NCBI GenBank assembly: GCA_964007475.1
Contig: OZ023273.1
Coordinates: 5,370,176 to 5,434,175 of the forward strand
Origin: Hybos culiciformis
Taxonomy: Eukaryota > Arthropoda > Insecta > Diptera > Hybotidae
Direction: 5' to 3'
DNA: 64,000 nucleotides
Part shown: positions 1-11,867 of the stretch, one piece after another
Numbering within the stretch: position 1 is the stretch's first letter
How the letters are laid out: each line of letters starts with the position of its first letter
The notes under the pieces: generated by a model
Seen by the model: the letters and a program-made list of their open reading frames with translations, nothing else
Told to the model about the DNA's origin: nothing
Database searches by the model: none
Translations under genes and position numbers: made by a program

Positions 1-422
1 ACTTTTTTGTATTTTTTTATGTTTTTTATTTTAAGTGTGTTATATGAGCAGTTTTTTATCTTAATTTCAATTTAAAAAAAAAATTAACCTATTAAAAAAA
101 TTAAGATAAGATAACTCTAACAGGTTGATTGATTATAAATACTTTATTTACCTGCATGTTTTAGGTACGATTTTCTATTATAAATAATTGAAGCGGTTTA
201 GGAAGCCTCGCTGCAAGTGAAACTTTTTATCATTACGTGTAAGATTTCGATAAAAACGTAAAACGTAATTTTTGATGGAAAACGGGGTAAACGGGGTTAA
301 CTTGAATAATTCTAAGCCGTGGTCGGACTTTTAAGTATGTATCTTGATATAAATGTACAAAATTAAGTCTGATAAAATCAATTTAGGACACACTACTAAA
401 ATTTAACAAAATTTAATTTTTT

Positions 423-490
423 GCCTCCTCCGGGATTTGACCGCAGTAGCTTTTGTAAAAATTGCAAATACGAAAAAAAAGCAGTCACCC
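423..490 (-). repeat. tRNA-like repeat fragment
   Basis: Read on the minus strand, the fragment contains TTTGCAAT followed after about 20 bases by GGTCAAATCCCGG, resembling an anticodon loop and a Pol III B box. The same order of motifs occurs in the two tRNA-like copies near 13.8-14.0 kb. It is shorter and more degenerate than those, with no recognisable A box. It is most likely a decayed copy of the same tRNA-derived repeat family, not a tRNA gene. Confidence 0.35.
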
Positions 491-3400
491 TTTAAATTAT
501 GTAAGCATATATTATTTTAAAGAAAATAGGACTAAAAGTGAAAAGTAGGTTATGCAAGAGTTTATTTCTTTTTACTTGGGAAATTCTTTATGTATACATA
601 CAAAAAAAAATTTTTTTTGTAGAACTCACATGGTTAACCTGTGGAAAATCCAGCTGAAAATACTTAAGAGGATTTATTTTCCCTCTCATTTTCTCAAAAA
701 AAAAAAAAAAAAATAACACATAAAAATCGAATACATTTTCCTAATTTTTATTATTATTATTATTATTTCGTTTTTTTTTCTTTTTTTTTAGTCAAAAATG
801 GTCCATCGTAGTGACAGCATCCCGGGTATTAAAATTGGACCTTGAAAAGAATTTTTGTAAAAGGAAAAAGTAAAACTAGTTCTTTTTTTTTTTGTTTTTT
901 TATTTATATCCAAGAAAAAAAAAAAATCAAGGATATTTTTTTTGTCACATTTTTTAATTTATATTCTTTAATTTTTGTTTTCGACATGGATAGTGGTTTG
1001 TAACAAAAAATTGAAAATTAATAAGAAAAATGAAAAAAAAAAAAATAAAAAATTATAATTTCCAAATAAAAAATATTCAAAAAATTTTAAATTTAAAAAA
1101 AATTTTTGGGGTGTCCAAAAATATTAATATAAAAATTAATAGAAGGAATTCACAGGAAAATTCAGAAGAAAATTTTTTTTTTGTTTCATATATTCCCAAT
1201 AACAAAGTTAATTCTTGAAGTAAAAGACAACAACAAAACTGTGCGGGTGGTGTCTGCCAAAAAGAAAAAAGAAAAATTTGTATTTTCTTTTTGACAAAAA
1301 AAAAAAAAAAAACAAAAAATTATATGCAAAAAAAATATTATTCCCAGGTTCTCCCACCTTCAATGTGTCCTGGCGCTTAAAAGAAGTTAAATAGAAATAT
1401 TATAAGCAAGACATGGAATAAAATAATATATTGTAGTTATATGAGTTTTGAGAAGAAATAAAAGGGCATATTATAATTTTTTTTACTTTTAAATAAATTC
1501 ATTATATTAAGTTATCATCATCCACTTAAAAACTAAATTGAGCACAGAAAATAAAAAAATAAAAAAAAAAAAAATTCTTAATAATATGTATAACCTTTTT
1601 GGCAATAAACAAAAACATAAAAAAAATTTTTCCAAAAAATTATATAACGAAAAATATAATATGGATATAAAGTTGAAAAAAAAAAAATATATATATATAT
1701 TTTTTTTATGGATTGAAAAAACATAACAAAAAATATTTGCTGGGTATCAAACTTATTGAAAACGTTAAAAAAGCTTTACAGTTTTCTTTTATCTTAATTT
1801 CCTTTCCTATATATACCTATATGTTTATAAATATCTACTGATGAAAAAATAAGTTGTTTCGAATTAGATTTATATGAAACTACTTTTTAACAACATAACA
1901 TACCTTCGACAGAGACACACTGGTTACAAAATTTAGTCAAATGGAAAGGATTTTCAAAAATAGAAAATTGTAATTTTATAATATTTATAATATTATGTTT
2001 ATATAAATTTTAATCATGTTAAATTCGAATTATATAATTTATCAGTATACAGAAGAATATTTTACTTTCATACCTGACTGAAACGGAAAACTGAAATATT
2101 TAAGAATATTTGCTAATGATAAATCTTGGTTTATTTAAAAACAAGTTTGAGGTTGGACTATCATTTCACAAGTTTATGAAATATCGCCTATAATAAGTAT
2201 TTTATAGCTGTAGTTCTTTAAAATGTTTACAGACTATTGAGCTTGCATGTATTTATTTCCATCATAAATTAATAACAATGAGTACAAGAGGATTCTCCGT
2301 AAAATAAGTGTTTCGGGATACCGTGCAACAACCCCATCCAAAATTGAAAATTGAAAAAAAAACCATTTTCCACAAACTAAACAACCCCTCGATTCAAGTT
2401 TTTTAAAAAATATTTTGACCTAAAAAATGTTTGTTATTAAAAAAACAAAAGGGTTTTAAATTAAATAAGTATTTTCCACTAATTTTATAAATAATTATAA
2501 TAAAATTATTCAATTAAATTATTGATTTTATTAACGTGAGATAATATTAATTTTCTTACAGATGTTACCTACAGATGTTTTTCATATAATAATTTCACGA
2601 TATATTATGTATAGATAGCTAATAAAAAAAAATAATTTTATTAAAATTTTGTCACTTTCATCATTGTTAAATTAATGAAATTTTCTTTTTCAAATGGTAT
2701 ATATAGTAGTATTTATATAAAATATTAAAGTGAAATTATAAAGAATTAAAAAAAAAACTTAATATTTGAACATAATATTTCAATTTTAGAAACATTTATT
2801 TATTATTTATAATTTGTTCTTTTATTTTCAATTAAATTTTTATTCACATCATTACAATTATATGTGTATATCATAACAAATATGACAGTTATAAAAACAT
2901 AATATATAAAAATAAACAATTTTAATAAAATTTATATAATTTTTATCTCATATATACCTACCAAAAATCAAAAAAAAAAATAAAAATAGCAAAAAATAAT
3001 AAAAATAATAATAGAAAAAAAAGTAATATAAAATGTTGGCAATAAATAAAATTTATTTTTCTTGTGATATTTTTATTTCAATTTTATATTTTCTTTTAAT
3101 AAAAATAATATAAGATATATACAAAAAAAAAATTAAAAAATATACATAAAAAAAAAAAATTAAAAAAAATTAAATTAAATAAATAAACAACCAAGTACAA
3201 TAATAATAAATAAATTAATAATATTATAAAAATTGTTTAATTGTAAAATTATTTTTTACAAAAGAAGCAACACAAAAAAAAAAAAATAGTTGATAATAAT
3301 ATTTTAATATAATAATAGTTAATAAAACTATTATAGTTAGTAATTTTTTTAATAAAACAAAAAAAAAAAAATAAATTGTGATGATTTTTAATTATTTTAA

Positions 3401-5246
3401 TATAATATATTATGTAATAAATAATTAAATTTAAAAATATTAAAGTATAAAAAAAAAATAAAATTTATAAGTGTTATATTTTAATTTTTCCAAACGCAAT
3501 TTCATAAAATAAGTGATAGTTAAGCAATTTTTGGGATAAAAAATTATACACAAATAATAATATTTATTTCAACAAAAATCCAGGTAGGTTTAAATTAAAC
3601 AAACAAAAAGGATGATGTTATTAGGATAAGATTATTATAATATTTTTGAAGCTTGAAATTTTAGCCCTTCTGTTTTAAAAGTTATTGGTTCAGGTAGAAT
3701 TTTCAAAATTATGGTAGGTATAAATATATCTTAATTATATAAGGTTGAAATGTGCATTATTTTCAATGACCGGTTACTTTCTCAAAGTTTACAAAAAAAG
3801 TTACAAAGCTGACGTTAAGTGTATAAATAAACTTTAATTATATAAGGTTGCACACTATGTGCGGATATAACAAGAATAACATTATGTAACCTCTGTCCAT
3901 TATTTTCAAAGCTAACATTTTAAATTATTGTCCCATAGCGAAAATTTCTTCAAATCCTCAGCTTTTTGAAGCTTTTATTTCTGATGAAATACATTTTCAT
4001 AGCAAGAATTTTATTACTAACAATCAGCATGTAGGTCTACTACTATTAATCTTATAGAAATTACTTCTTTATATAGATATAGCACGGAAAACGGTTATCA
4101 AACTGATTTTGTCCACACTGATTTTAGTACATTATTTTAAACCCGCTTGCCACAAAAAATGTTAATCCAACTCCTCTTCCCACACACTAAAATACTAATT
4201 ATCTATTAGCTTACCAGAATGATTTCAAATGCAATAAAGGTCTATGCTTTAAAAAAAAATTTTTAATCCAAAAATTACACTATTTTCTAGTTTCATAAAT
4301 TAATTGTTCATAAAAGACGTAGAAACAACAAAAGAAATTAAATATATGTACATTAAGTACTATATACATAAGTGGTTTATTTAAATTTCCATTCTGAAAA
4401 AAAAAAAACTGTGTCAACTTTCACGTATTGGTTTAATACGTGAAGCTTATTTCAAAATCATTCCCTCTTAATAAACCCATATTTTCATTCCAACACATAT
4501 TATACACAGTTCATGACAAAATGTATTTCAATCAGACATTGTAAATATGAATAAAAATTTTCCCACCATTAAAAATTTAATATTATAAATCTTTTTGTTT
4601 TATTAAATAATAGTTACAAGTTCTAAGAAATTTAATAAAACATTATAATGAAAAAAAAAAATTATTTGTAAGTGTAATTTATACATTTGCAATTATCAAG
4701 TAAATAATATTAACCTATTTTTAAGATTTTTTTTTTTTTTTTTTCAAATAAAATAAGATAAATGTACCTACATTATTTTATAGAAAAATCAATATTTTAC
4801 ATATTTAGATAGAAACATGATGTTTACTTTTGTGTACATATTTAAAACAGGATAAATATGAATCCTTTTTATTTTTTAATAAAAAATAAAATAAAAATGT
4901 AAGCTAATTTTAAAATATCTGCTTCTAACGACAGAATTTATGAATATACAAGAATATTTTAGTTCAAATGAACGTCAGCACATTGTGTATTTTATAATAT
5001 TGAAATAGGTTTTGTGCATTACATAATATTGGGGACAAAGAATAACTTAGCAAGCAAAATATTAAATACAAAATTATTATGATCAATCTGTTTTCACCAA
5101 TTTTTCTCACTTCAAAAAACCATAAAAATATTAATGAAAAATCCATCTTTTTTCTTTATCGCATAGTTAAATTAATTAATTCTTTTATACTTATCAAATA
5201 TCAACTTGTTTAAAATAACTATGTAATAATTCATTATTCAATTATA

Positions 5247-5296
5247 GCCAACAACATTGGTTCGATGACTGGCCAACAACATTGGTTCGATGACTG
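5247..5296. repeat. 25-bp perfect tandem duplication
   Basis: Two head-to-tail copies of a 25-bp unit starting GCCAACAACATTGG and ending CGATGACTG lie without spacer. No variation between copies is visible, so the duplication is probably recent. Confidence 0.85.
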
Positions 5297-6739
5297 TTGT
5301 AACTAAATATTGCATTTAGTTTTTTTCTTATTTAAATAAGATAAATCTTAATAGTGTTTAAATAAAAAAAAATTATTAAATGTTTACATTAAAAAATATC
5401 AATCAATTTAATAAAATTTATTTGCATCTATATAATGCGAATAGGTGTGTAAATTGCATAGTATGTATATGTGCAATATTGAGAATAAAAAATTCAATCA
5501 ATGTTGAAATTATATATTTTTCAATGTTGGATATATAGTTTCATATCATTGCTACTGGGTTTTTCAGATCTTTAATTTTTGGTTGAAATAAAATTATCAA
5601 CCATTCTATTTCCTTAAAAAAAAGTTTTTTTTAATGATAATGTGATTTGCCCGATATTATACAATATTTATATATAAACTTCATAGGTAATATTATGTAA
5701 TTCATACCAACAATAATGTCATCTGGAAAATTTTCAAAAATATTTTTTACATAAGTTCTTAAAAAAAAATTAAGCCATAATGCATACCGAAATGGATCAT
5801 AGTCCGATATAAATATATATTTGGCAAACGAAAATGTACATTTGTAAAAACCTGATATAAAAAATTTAAATTTACGAGAAAAATTCTTGTAGCAATATAT
5901 ATTTTTAATTTTAAACCCGTTTTTCATCAAAAATGAAAAAATGATTATGTGTTTTCATTTTCTATCTGTCCGTCACTCGCAATCTAAATCATCTATTTCT
6001 GATTCTGGGTTTGCGAACCACAAGCATATAATTTACTGAATTATCGAATAAAACATTTATTAAAAATTACATACTATGTACAAATTCTTAAAAAAAGACC
6101 GCATTGATAAAATCAGAAGAAAAATTAATAATAAAATGTTTCGAATCATATTCAAACCTGAGAGCGGGAGTTTGAATAGGTCAAAATGATCAGCTTAAAC
6201 TATCACGCCTTTTCAAATAAAATATCCAGCTTCCATTTTCAGAAAACTTCAATCTCCGTACGTATTTCAATTGAATTACGAATCAATCGTTAAAATAAAT
6301 TTTGGACTGTAAACTTAAACATAACGAACGAGGTAATAAAATAAAATAATGTATAATGTGTACATCGGTATCTACATCTTAAAAAAAATGCAAATAAACG
6401 TTATACTGAATTTTCAAATTTCACGGCTGCAAAGATACATAAATATTTTATTACCAACATTTTATAGCTTTGAAAGTACATAAGGATAAAAGTTTATTAA
6501 AATTTGGAGCAAACGAAGCAAGAAATTTCAAATTAAAATTGCGTTTTTTAGTTTGCTTACCTTAACTTATTAATATTATTTATTCCAATAATACTGTCCA
6601 TTCAGGCGGACTGAAAAACAAATTCTGTAGACTCTTTTCAATGTTTAAGCCCACGTTAGTCAGAGAAATTAATTAATTTTACGTAAAAATGAAATAAATT
6701 GCTAGCTAGAGGATATTATTAATTTGTTCCGCCGATTTT

Positions 6740-6793
6740 ATTTATTTAGCTACCTGTTGCTAAGATATTTATTTAGCTACCTGTTGTTAAGAT
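6740..6793. repeat. 27-bp tandem duplication
   Basis: Two adjacent copies of a 27-bp unit containing TTTAGCTACCTGTTG differ at one position (GCTAAG in the first, GTTAAG in the second). Confidence 0.8.
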
Positions 6794-7722
6794 TACAAGC
6801 TACATAAAATTCACATAAAATTTTAAGGCGTGAAAAATAGTAAGTTTTAGATTTCAGATAAAAAATTCAGAAAAAAATTGCTGAAAAAATTATATTATAT
6901 ACATTTATAATCATGAAATTTAAAAGTAGTTGAACACAGGTTGTTAAACCTTTTTTTCAACAACATAACAACATTTTCCTAGTATAGGAACCTAAAATCC
7001 TTAAAAGTATGCAAATCTATTAATTAGATAATATGATATTTTTCATTATGATATTGTTAACAGATTCATGATATGCATATATGTTTGGATTAAGTTTAGA
7101 GTTTTTTAATATGGGTTCAAAGATCAATTAATATTATTGTAATTATTAAAATCAAAATTTGTGGACTTTGTCTTACAACTAATAACTTTGTAGTCGAACT
7201 TAGAAATAGATATAGCATTATGGCTTTTATATATGTACTTTAATACTGCCATGGGGTGAATTAGACCAATTCAGAAGAATATTTTCAAGGAGGTTATTGA
7301 AGATTAGCAACATAAATTTTCAAGAATAATTATTGAGGAAAGATCAACAAGAATGCCCTATAAAAAGGTACTATAGAAGAATAATTCCTAATAATATAAT
7401 AAAATACCAAAAGTCAAAACAAAACATTTACATCAAAACTAAAATCATAATGTTTTTACTTACATTAAATATATTGTATATTCTCAACAGACAAAAAATA
7501 CTTTTATTATTTATAATAATAATTGCCGTTAAAGTTTTTGCATAATTTATAACATAACCCAATATTATTATCCAATATATATAAATATATAAGCACATAG
7601 CTATGAATAAGATTTTTTTTATAAAACTATTATAATATGTACATCATTATATATGTATCCATACATATGTTGTACATTACTAATAAATTTATTATATAAT
7701 AATATATGTGTATATTAATAAC

Positions 7723-7870
7723 CTTGGAAAACTTAAGCAATTGTTTAATGGAAGGATAATGAGAAACTCCTGTTTGCCTCTGTGAATATATTTGTAATTT
7801 TACATCCATGTATATAGCTAAGATTTCTTGAAAAGAAGATTGTAGTACGTGATATGATAGTAAATTGCAT
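7723..7870 (-). CDS. Candidate orphan internal exon
   Basis: On the minus strand a T-rich tract ending in TTCACAG (acceptor) is followed by 148 bases open in one frame and then AAG|GTTATT (possible donor). The frame encodes about 49 residues including SSFQEILAIYMDVK and QRQTGVSHYP, less Lys/Asn-biased than chance frames nearby. I do not recognise the family. No partner exon was found on this strand within the window, so it may belong to a gene extending beyond it, be a decayed exon, or be spurious. The donor is only moderate (GTTATT rather than GTAAGT). Confidence 0.25.
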
Positions 7871-10070
7871 CTGTGAATGCAAAAAAAAAATAAATTTTCT
7901 AAAAATAGAAACCTATAAATTTTATCACATTTTCTTACGGGATAAAAAAATCCTATTAGAGCCATATGCTATTCTATTATAGATAGCTCATTTTTTTTGA
8001 TAAGAATAACATATTTTTTTTCATATAATGTCAAATAACCTGTAGCATTTTCTAATAAAATTAAATAATTGTATTTAGGTATATATGTAGAGTTGAACTT
8101 AAAATTTAATAACATTTAAACAGAATCTTTTAATGAACAAAAAGAGAAAATAAAAATAATATTCATTTAAGCTCGCTTTTATTTCTTATATGGTGGCCTT
8201 TATTATAGTAAAGTCCATTAAAATTTCGTCTGACCGACCCCATCAAAAGTTTCTAAATAGTTCTTAAAAAATTTTAAAACCTTAAACAAAAGTTCATATA
8301 TAAATATATTAACAATTAAAGATCACTCAATTGCAACACTATTTTTATGATATGCAATTTTATTGAATGTTCACTTTACGAATAAAATTATTTTTTCTAA
8401 AATTATGAAATACTTAATATTCCATTTTATCTTATATTTCCTGTTGAAATACTCATTTTGTGCTAATGTCCTTTTTAAAACTATAGATCTGGAATAATTA
8501 TAATCACATTTTTTGGATTCAACCTTTGAAAAACGAAAGAAATATCTTCTGCGTCCACTGGTATTGAATGGTATGAATTTTAATATGTTTTGTCGAATGA
8601 AAGCATCATTTTCCTATTTGAAACAAATGTACTTAACTTCATATCAGAGATATTTGAACTAAATTTGGTATTGAAATCAAACCATAGAATAGAATATATA
8701 AAATGAAAAGTACTAAAGCTAGATAATCAGAAATCTCTAATTTAATAATACATAAATAATTATATTAATGTGACAGGTTACCTTCAAAATCATCTCTATC
8801 TACACGTTAAACTCTATTGCAAATATTTTTCTATTTTCGAATAACCAAATAAATTTATTTTCGTTGTAACTTTTATAACCAACTTATTATTTTTTTATTG
8901 AAATATTTAAAAGCCAAGTTAATTAATTTATTGGCTTCTACATTTTTATGAACATTTTTATTAAAAAAAAAAAAAAAAAAACAATATTTTTATTTTAATA
9001 TAAAACTTAATAAAGAACTCTAATTATAGAATCTCTTTCCATGTAATTTTTTGATGTTATACATTTATTATTTTATTTTTCTAATATTTTATATTATTTT
9101 TTGCCATAAAAAGTTAATGTCATTACTATGAAACCAAACAATCAAGTGGTAGAATACCTAAATTGGCATAAAGGAAAAACGAAACATCATAATAATGGTA
9201 TGAGGAGTAGGTTTTATATAGAAAAATTTTTATATTTTAATAAGGAAAGTCTGAAAGATTTGATAATCCTATTATTTTTTGTTGTAGAAAAATGATTTTT
9301 CGTTTACATAGTTAATATAATTTTTTTTTTTTATCTACGTATTTTTTTTTTTTTGTGTAATAAGCCAGAGAAGGGTAAATATATAATCTATAAATTAATT
9401 ATAAGTTTCATTGCATAGTTAAATATGGCAGAAAATAAAGCGATTCGAAAAAAAATAACTTTTAATTTATAAATTCAAATAGAAGTTTAATATTAGAAAT
9501 TAACTTTTAAACTTATGGTTAATTATTTCTGTTGATGGTAACGTCATAAAAATTGCTAAACTTAAAAATTTTGTTTTTAGGAAAAATTTTAGATAATCTT
9601 CATAATGCAAAGGTATAATTTATAAAAACCATATCAAGCTAACGCTTTCTATGAGTTCAGAAATGATATTAAATTGTTACTAAATTTTTTCCTTGTAAAA
9701 TGTATATATGTAGTAGTTAATTTTTTCTTTTATTTTGTGCACCAATTTCAGTCGATAATAGCATAATTGAGGAAATATGAATAAAAATAGAATATTTAAA
9801 GAAAATTTCCTCATTATCAGCAAAAAAGCAGTGACCCGATAATAAAAATAAAAGAAAGATAAAATCATATTTTCTCAAGTTTTTAAGGTGCCGCAGAAGG
9901 CTTTTCCATCACGGCACGTTAAAGATAAATAAAACTACTCAAATATTACTCTTTCTTAAAAAGTTAAAAATTAAAAATCACGAAATAACTTATTCAAAAA
10001 ATCAGTTTATGAAAAAAATAAAAATTATAACACGGGGTTTTCCTAAAAAAAAATTTGTCGTACTAGGTAC
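7871..10070. other. Non-coding AT-rich spacer
   Basis: I see no supported exon, RNA gene or terminal-repeat element here. The content is A/T runs and short chance frames only. Confidence 0.5.
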
Positions 10071-10593
10071 GCAGAGCCGTAACTAGGGTATGGCAAACAT
10101 GGCCCCGGCCATAGGTGCCTGATTAAAAAGGCGCTCACTCATTTTAAATTTTTCAAATTTTACACAATTTTTACTTAGTAAACATAATTTACTACAGCTT
10201 TATGTAAAATTAAATTCTAGTAAATTTACGTAATTTTCTTTAAATTAATTTTTGTTAATTTGATAATTATTTGATAATTATTTGAAAATTATTAAATTTT
10301 TGTCGGGAGAAAAGTTAATGTCTAGTTCCATGATGAAATTAAATAAAGCAGTATAAGATGTTTGTTTGGAGTATTCAGAATTAGATTCAGGTGAGATGTT
10401 GAATGAAATCGAATGCTTTAAATTTCAAAGTGCGGAGCTCTTTAAAAATTTAAACTCTTTAAATCATTTTGAAATTATAAGAAAATTGTTGCACTTGATT
10501 TGTGTGAAACATTTCCAAATATTTATGTTGCTTTACGAATTTTACTTACACTTCCAGTAACTGTGGCGGCGCAAACTCTAGATACGGCTCTGC
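10071..10593 (+). mobile_element. Internally deleted hAT-family transposon
   Basis: The element has terminal inverted repeats CAGAGCCGTAACTAGGG (left) and, reverse-complemented at the right end, CAGAGCCGTATCTAGAG. It is flanked by the near-identical direct repeats CTAGGTAC and CTAGGTAG, which fits the 8-bp target duplication of hAT elements. Inside, from about 10500, one frame reads ETFPNIYVALRILL followed by TLPVTVAA, the conserved C-terminal dimerisation segment of hAT transposases. It stops just where the family's usual SAERSFS motif should follow and runs into the right terminal repeat. Upstream, a second frame (about 10366-10490) carries SAELFKNLNSLNHFEII, consistent with the preceding transposase segment broken by a frameshift. 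The element is therefore a non-autonomous remnant. Confidence 0.75.
10480..10580 (+). pseudogene. hAT transposase C-terminal fragment
   Basis: A short degraded transposase reading frame lies inside the 10071-10593 element. The recognisable part is PNIYVALRILLTLPVTVA, the start of the hAT C-terminal dimerisation region. It lacks the downstream ERSFS motif and the rest of the catalytic protein. The start is not intact and a frame change separates it from similar sequence just upstream, so no product is expected. Confidence 0.65.
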
Positions 10594-11074
10594 TAGGTAG
10601 GTACATATTAAGTTAACTTTATCGTTCGGCTCCTCCCAAAAAAGGTTCAAATAATATTTTTGTTTTAGTTATTTAATCATTGAATGCTTCTTATGTAATT
10701 TTTGATTTATTTTTATAATCTACTAAACTTTAGTGCACACAAAATGATGTCGCAATTTATATCATTTTCTATATTAGGTATTTACCATATATATTTTATT
10801 ATAATATATATGTTTATAATATACAGATATAAGATAAAGTTCATTTTGTTCGTTATTCAGCGAATTTTATATTTATATCCAAAAAAGAAAAGCTAAATAA
10901 AATTAAAATTAATTTCTTTTTTCTTATATTAAAACACAAAGAAAAATAAAAAAAATATTGAATTTTCCTTTTTCAATTGTCCCTACACATATATAAAACT
11001 TTTGCTGTATTGTGAATTTTATATATTGAAAGAGAAAATACCAAATATCGCAAATTTATATTTATTTATCAATA

Positions 11075-11105
<31 letters not shown>

Positions 11106-11633
11106 TAACCAAAGGAAAATATTTAATCAACCTAATTTATTTTGTTTATTTAATTTTTCTCTTTTGTTTTTTTCGTTTCAGACACAAAACCAAAATAAAA
11201 CTGAAAAAAAAAATCTTTTCTTTTTTTAAAATGCTGATAAATATTAGATTTTGGATATTTTATACTCAAAAGTTGTGAAATAAATATATATATATATTGA
11301 GTAACCCGGACTAATGAAAATTTACGGACGATGATTTTATTATTATTTTAGCAAAGTAAAAGAAAAAAAGAATTATTATTTAATCAAAAAAAGAAAAAGA
11401 ATTTCCACTAAAAAAAATTATATAAATGTTGTTGTTGCTGTTGGAATAGAAGACCGCGATAGTGTGTTGTTGTTTTCAATGAATAAATTTTTTTTTTTTT
11501 TTAATTTATAATTTTGAATTAAAATAAGAAATAAATTAAAAAAAAATTAATTTTTTAAGTTTTAATTAAAAAAAAAAAACTCAAAAAAAACGCAAAAACA
11601 AAATTTATTTAAATTATTTTTAAAAAATATATA
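10594..11633. other. Non-coding spacer before GTPase gene
   Basis: No coding exon is recognised. There is a TA microsatellite around 11087-11107 and a pyrimidine-rich tract ending in TTTCGTTTCAG near 11160-11181 that could be an acceptor for a 5' untranslated exon of the downstream GTPase gene. That assignment is only inference. Confidence 0.35.
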
Positions 11634-11867
11634 ATGTGGAACACTATATCACCAACAAATTCAACAAAAAAATTATTAATTAATAATTTTTCAAATGCTG
11701 ACTATGTTGGTGACAATACAGAATATCAAAATAAAACAACAACAACAACAACAACAACAGCAAAAAAGCAAACATCAACAACAACAAAAAATTCAACATT
11801 TGATAAGCCAACAAAAATTTCATTTGCTATGGAAATTCATTATCAAAATAAGTGTGTTACAGCATAG
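11634..11867 (+). CDS. 77-codon frame in phase with GTPase exon 1
   Basis: An ATG-initiated frame of 77 codons (MWNTISPTNSTKK at its start, then an ACA-repeat-encoded Thr run) ends at TAG 11865-11867. That TAG directly abuts, in the same frame, the conserved RITLEDPEPPWLQG segment leading into the P-loop. It may be the true N-terminus followed by stop-codon readthrough. Alternatively it may be unrelated, with the AG of TAG serving as a splice acceptor for the GTPase exon; the sequence before that AG is purine-rich, which is poor for an acceptor. The composition is low-complexity, so chance is also possible. Confidence 0.3.
   Translation: MWNTISPTNSTKKLLINNFSNADYVGDNTEYQNKTTTTTTTTAKKQTSTTTKNSTFDKPTKISFAMEIHYQNKCVTA

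Larger units (their letters stand above)
1..7722. other. Gene-poor AT-rich stretch
   Basis: No exon could be supported here. The stretch is dominated by A/T homopolymers, an ATT microsatellite near 745-768 and short open frames of Lys/Asn/Ile-rich composition that look like chance products of base composition. It holds a tRNA-like fragment (423-490) and two short tandem duplications (5247-5296 and 6740-6793), listed separately. It could include distal introns or 5' exons of the GTPase gene downstream, but nothing shows this directly. Confidence 0.6.

Noticed and set aside
1030..1726. Lys/Asn/Ile-rich short frames
   Set aside because: These are expected by chance from poly-A-rich sequence; there are no motifs.
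5631..5930. 99-codon minus-strand frame
   Set aside because: Rich in Phe/Tyr/Ile/Lys as expected from AT-rich sequence, with no recognised motif, no splice context and no partner exons.
7333..7545. 70-codon plus-strand frame with a hydrophobic end
   Set aside because: Compositional Ile/Leu/Lys bias only, with no recognised family and no splice support.
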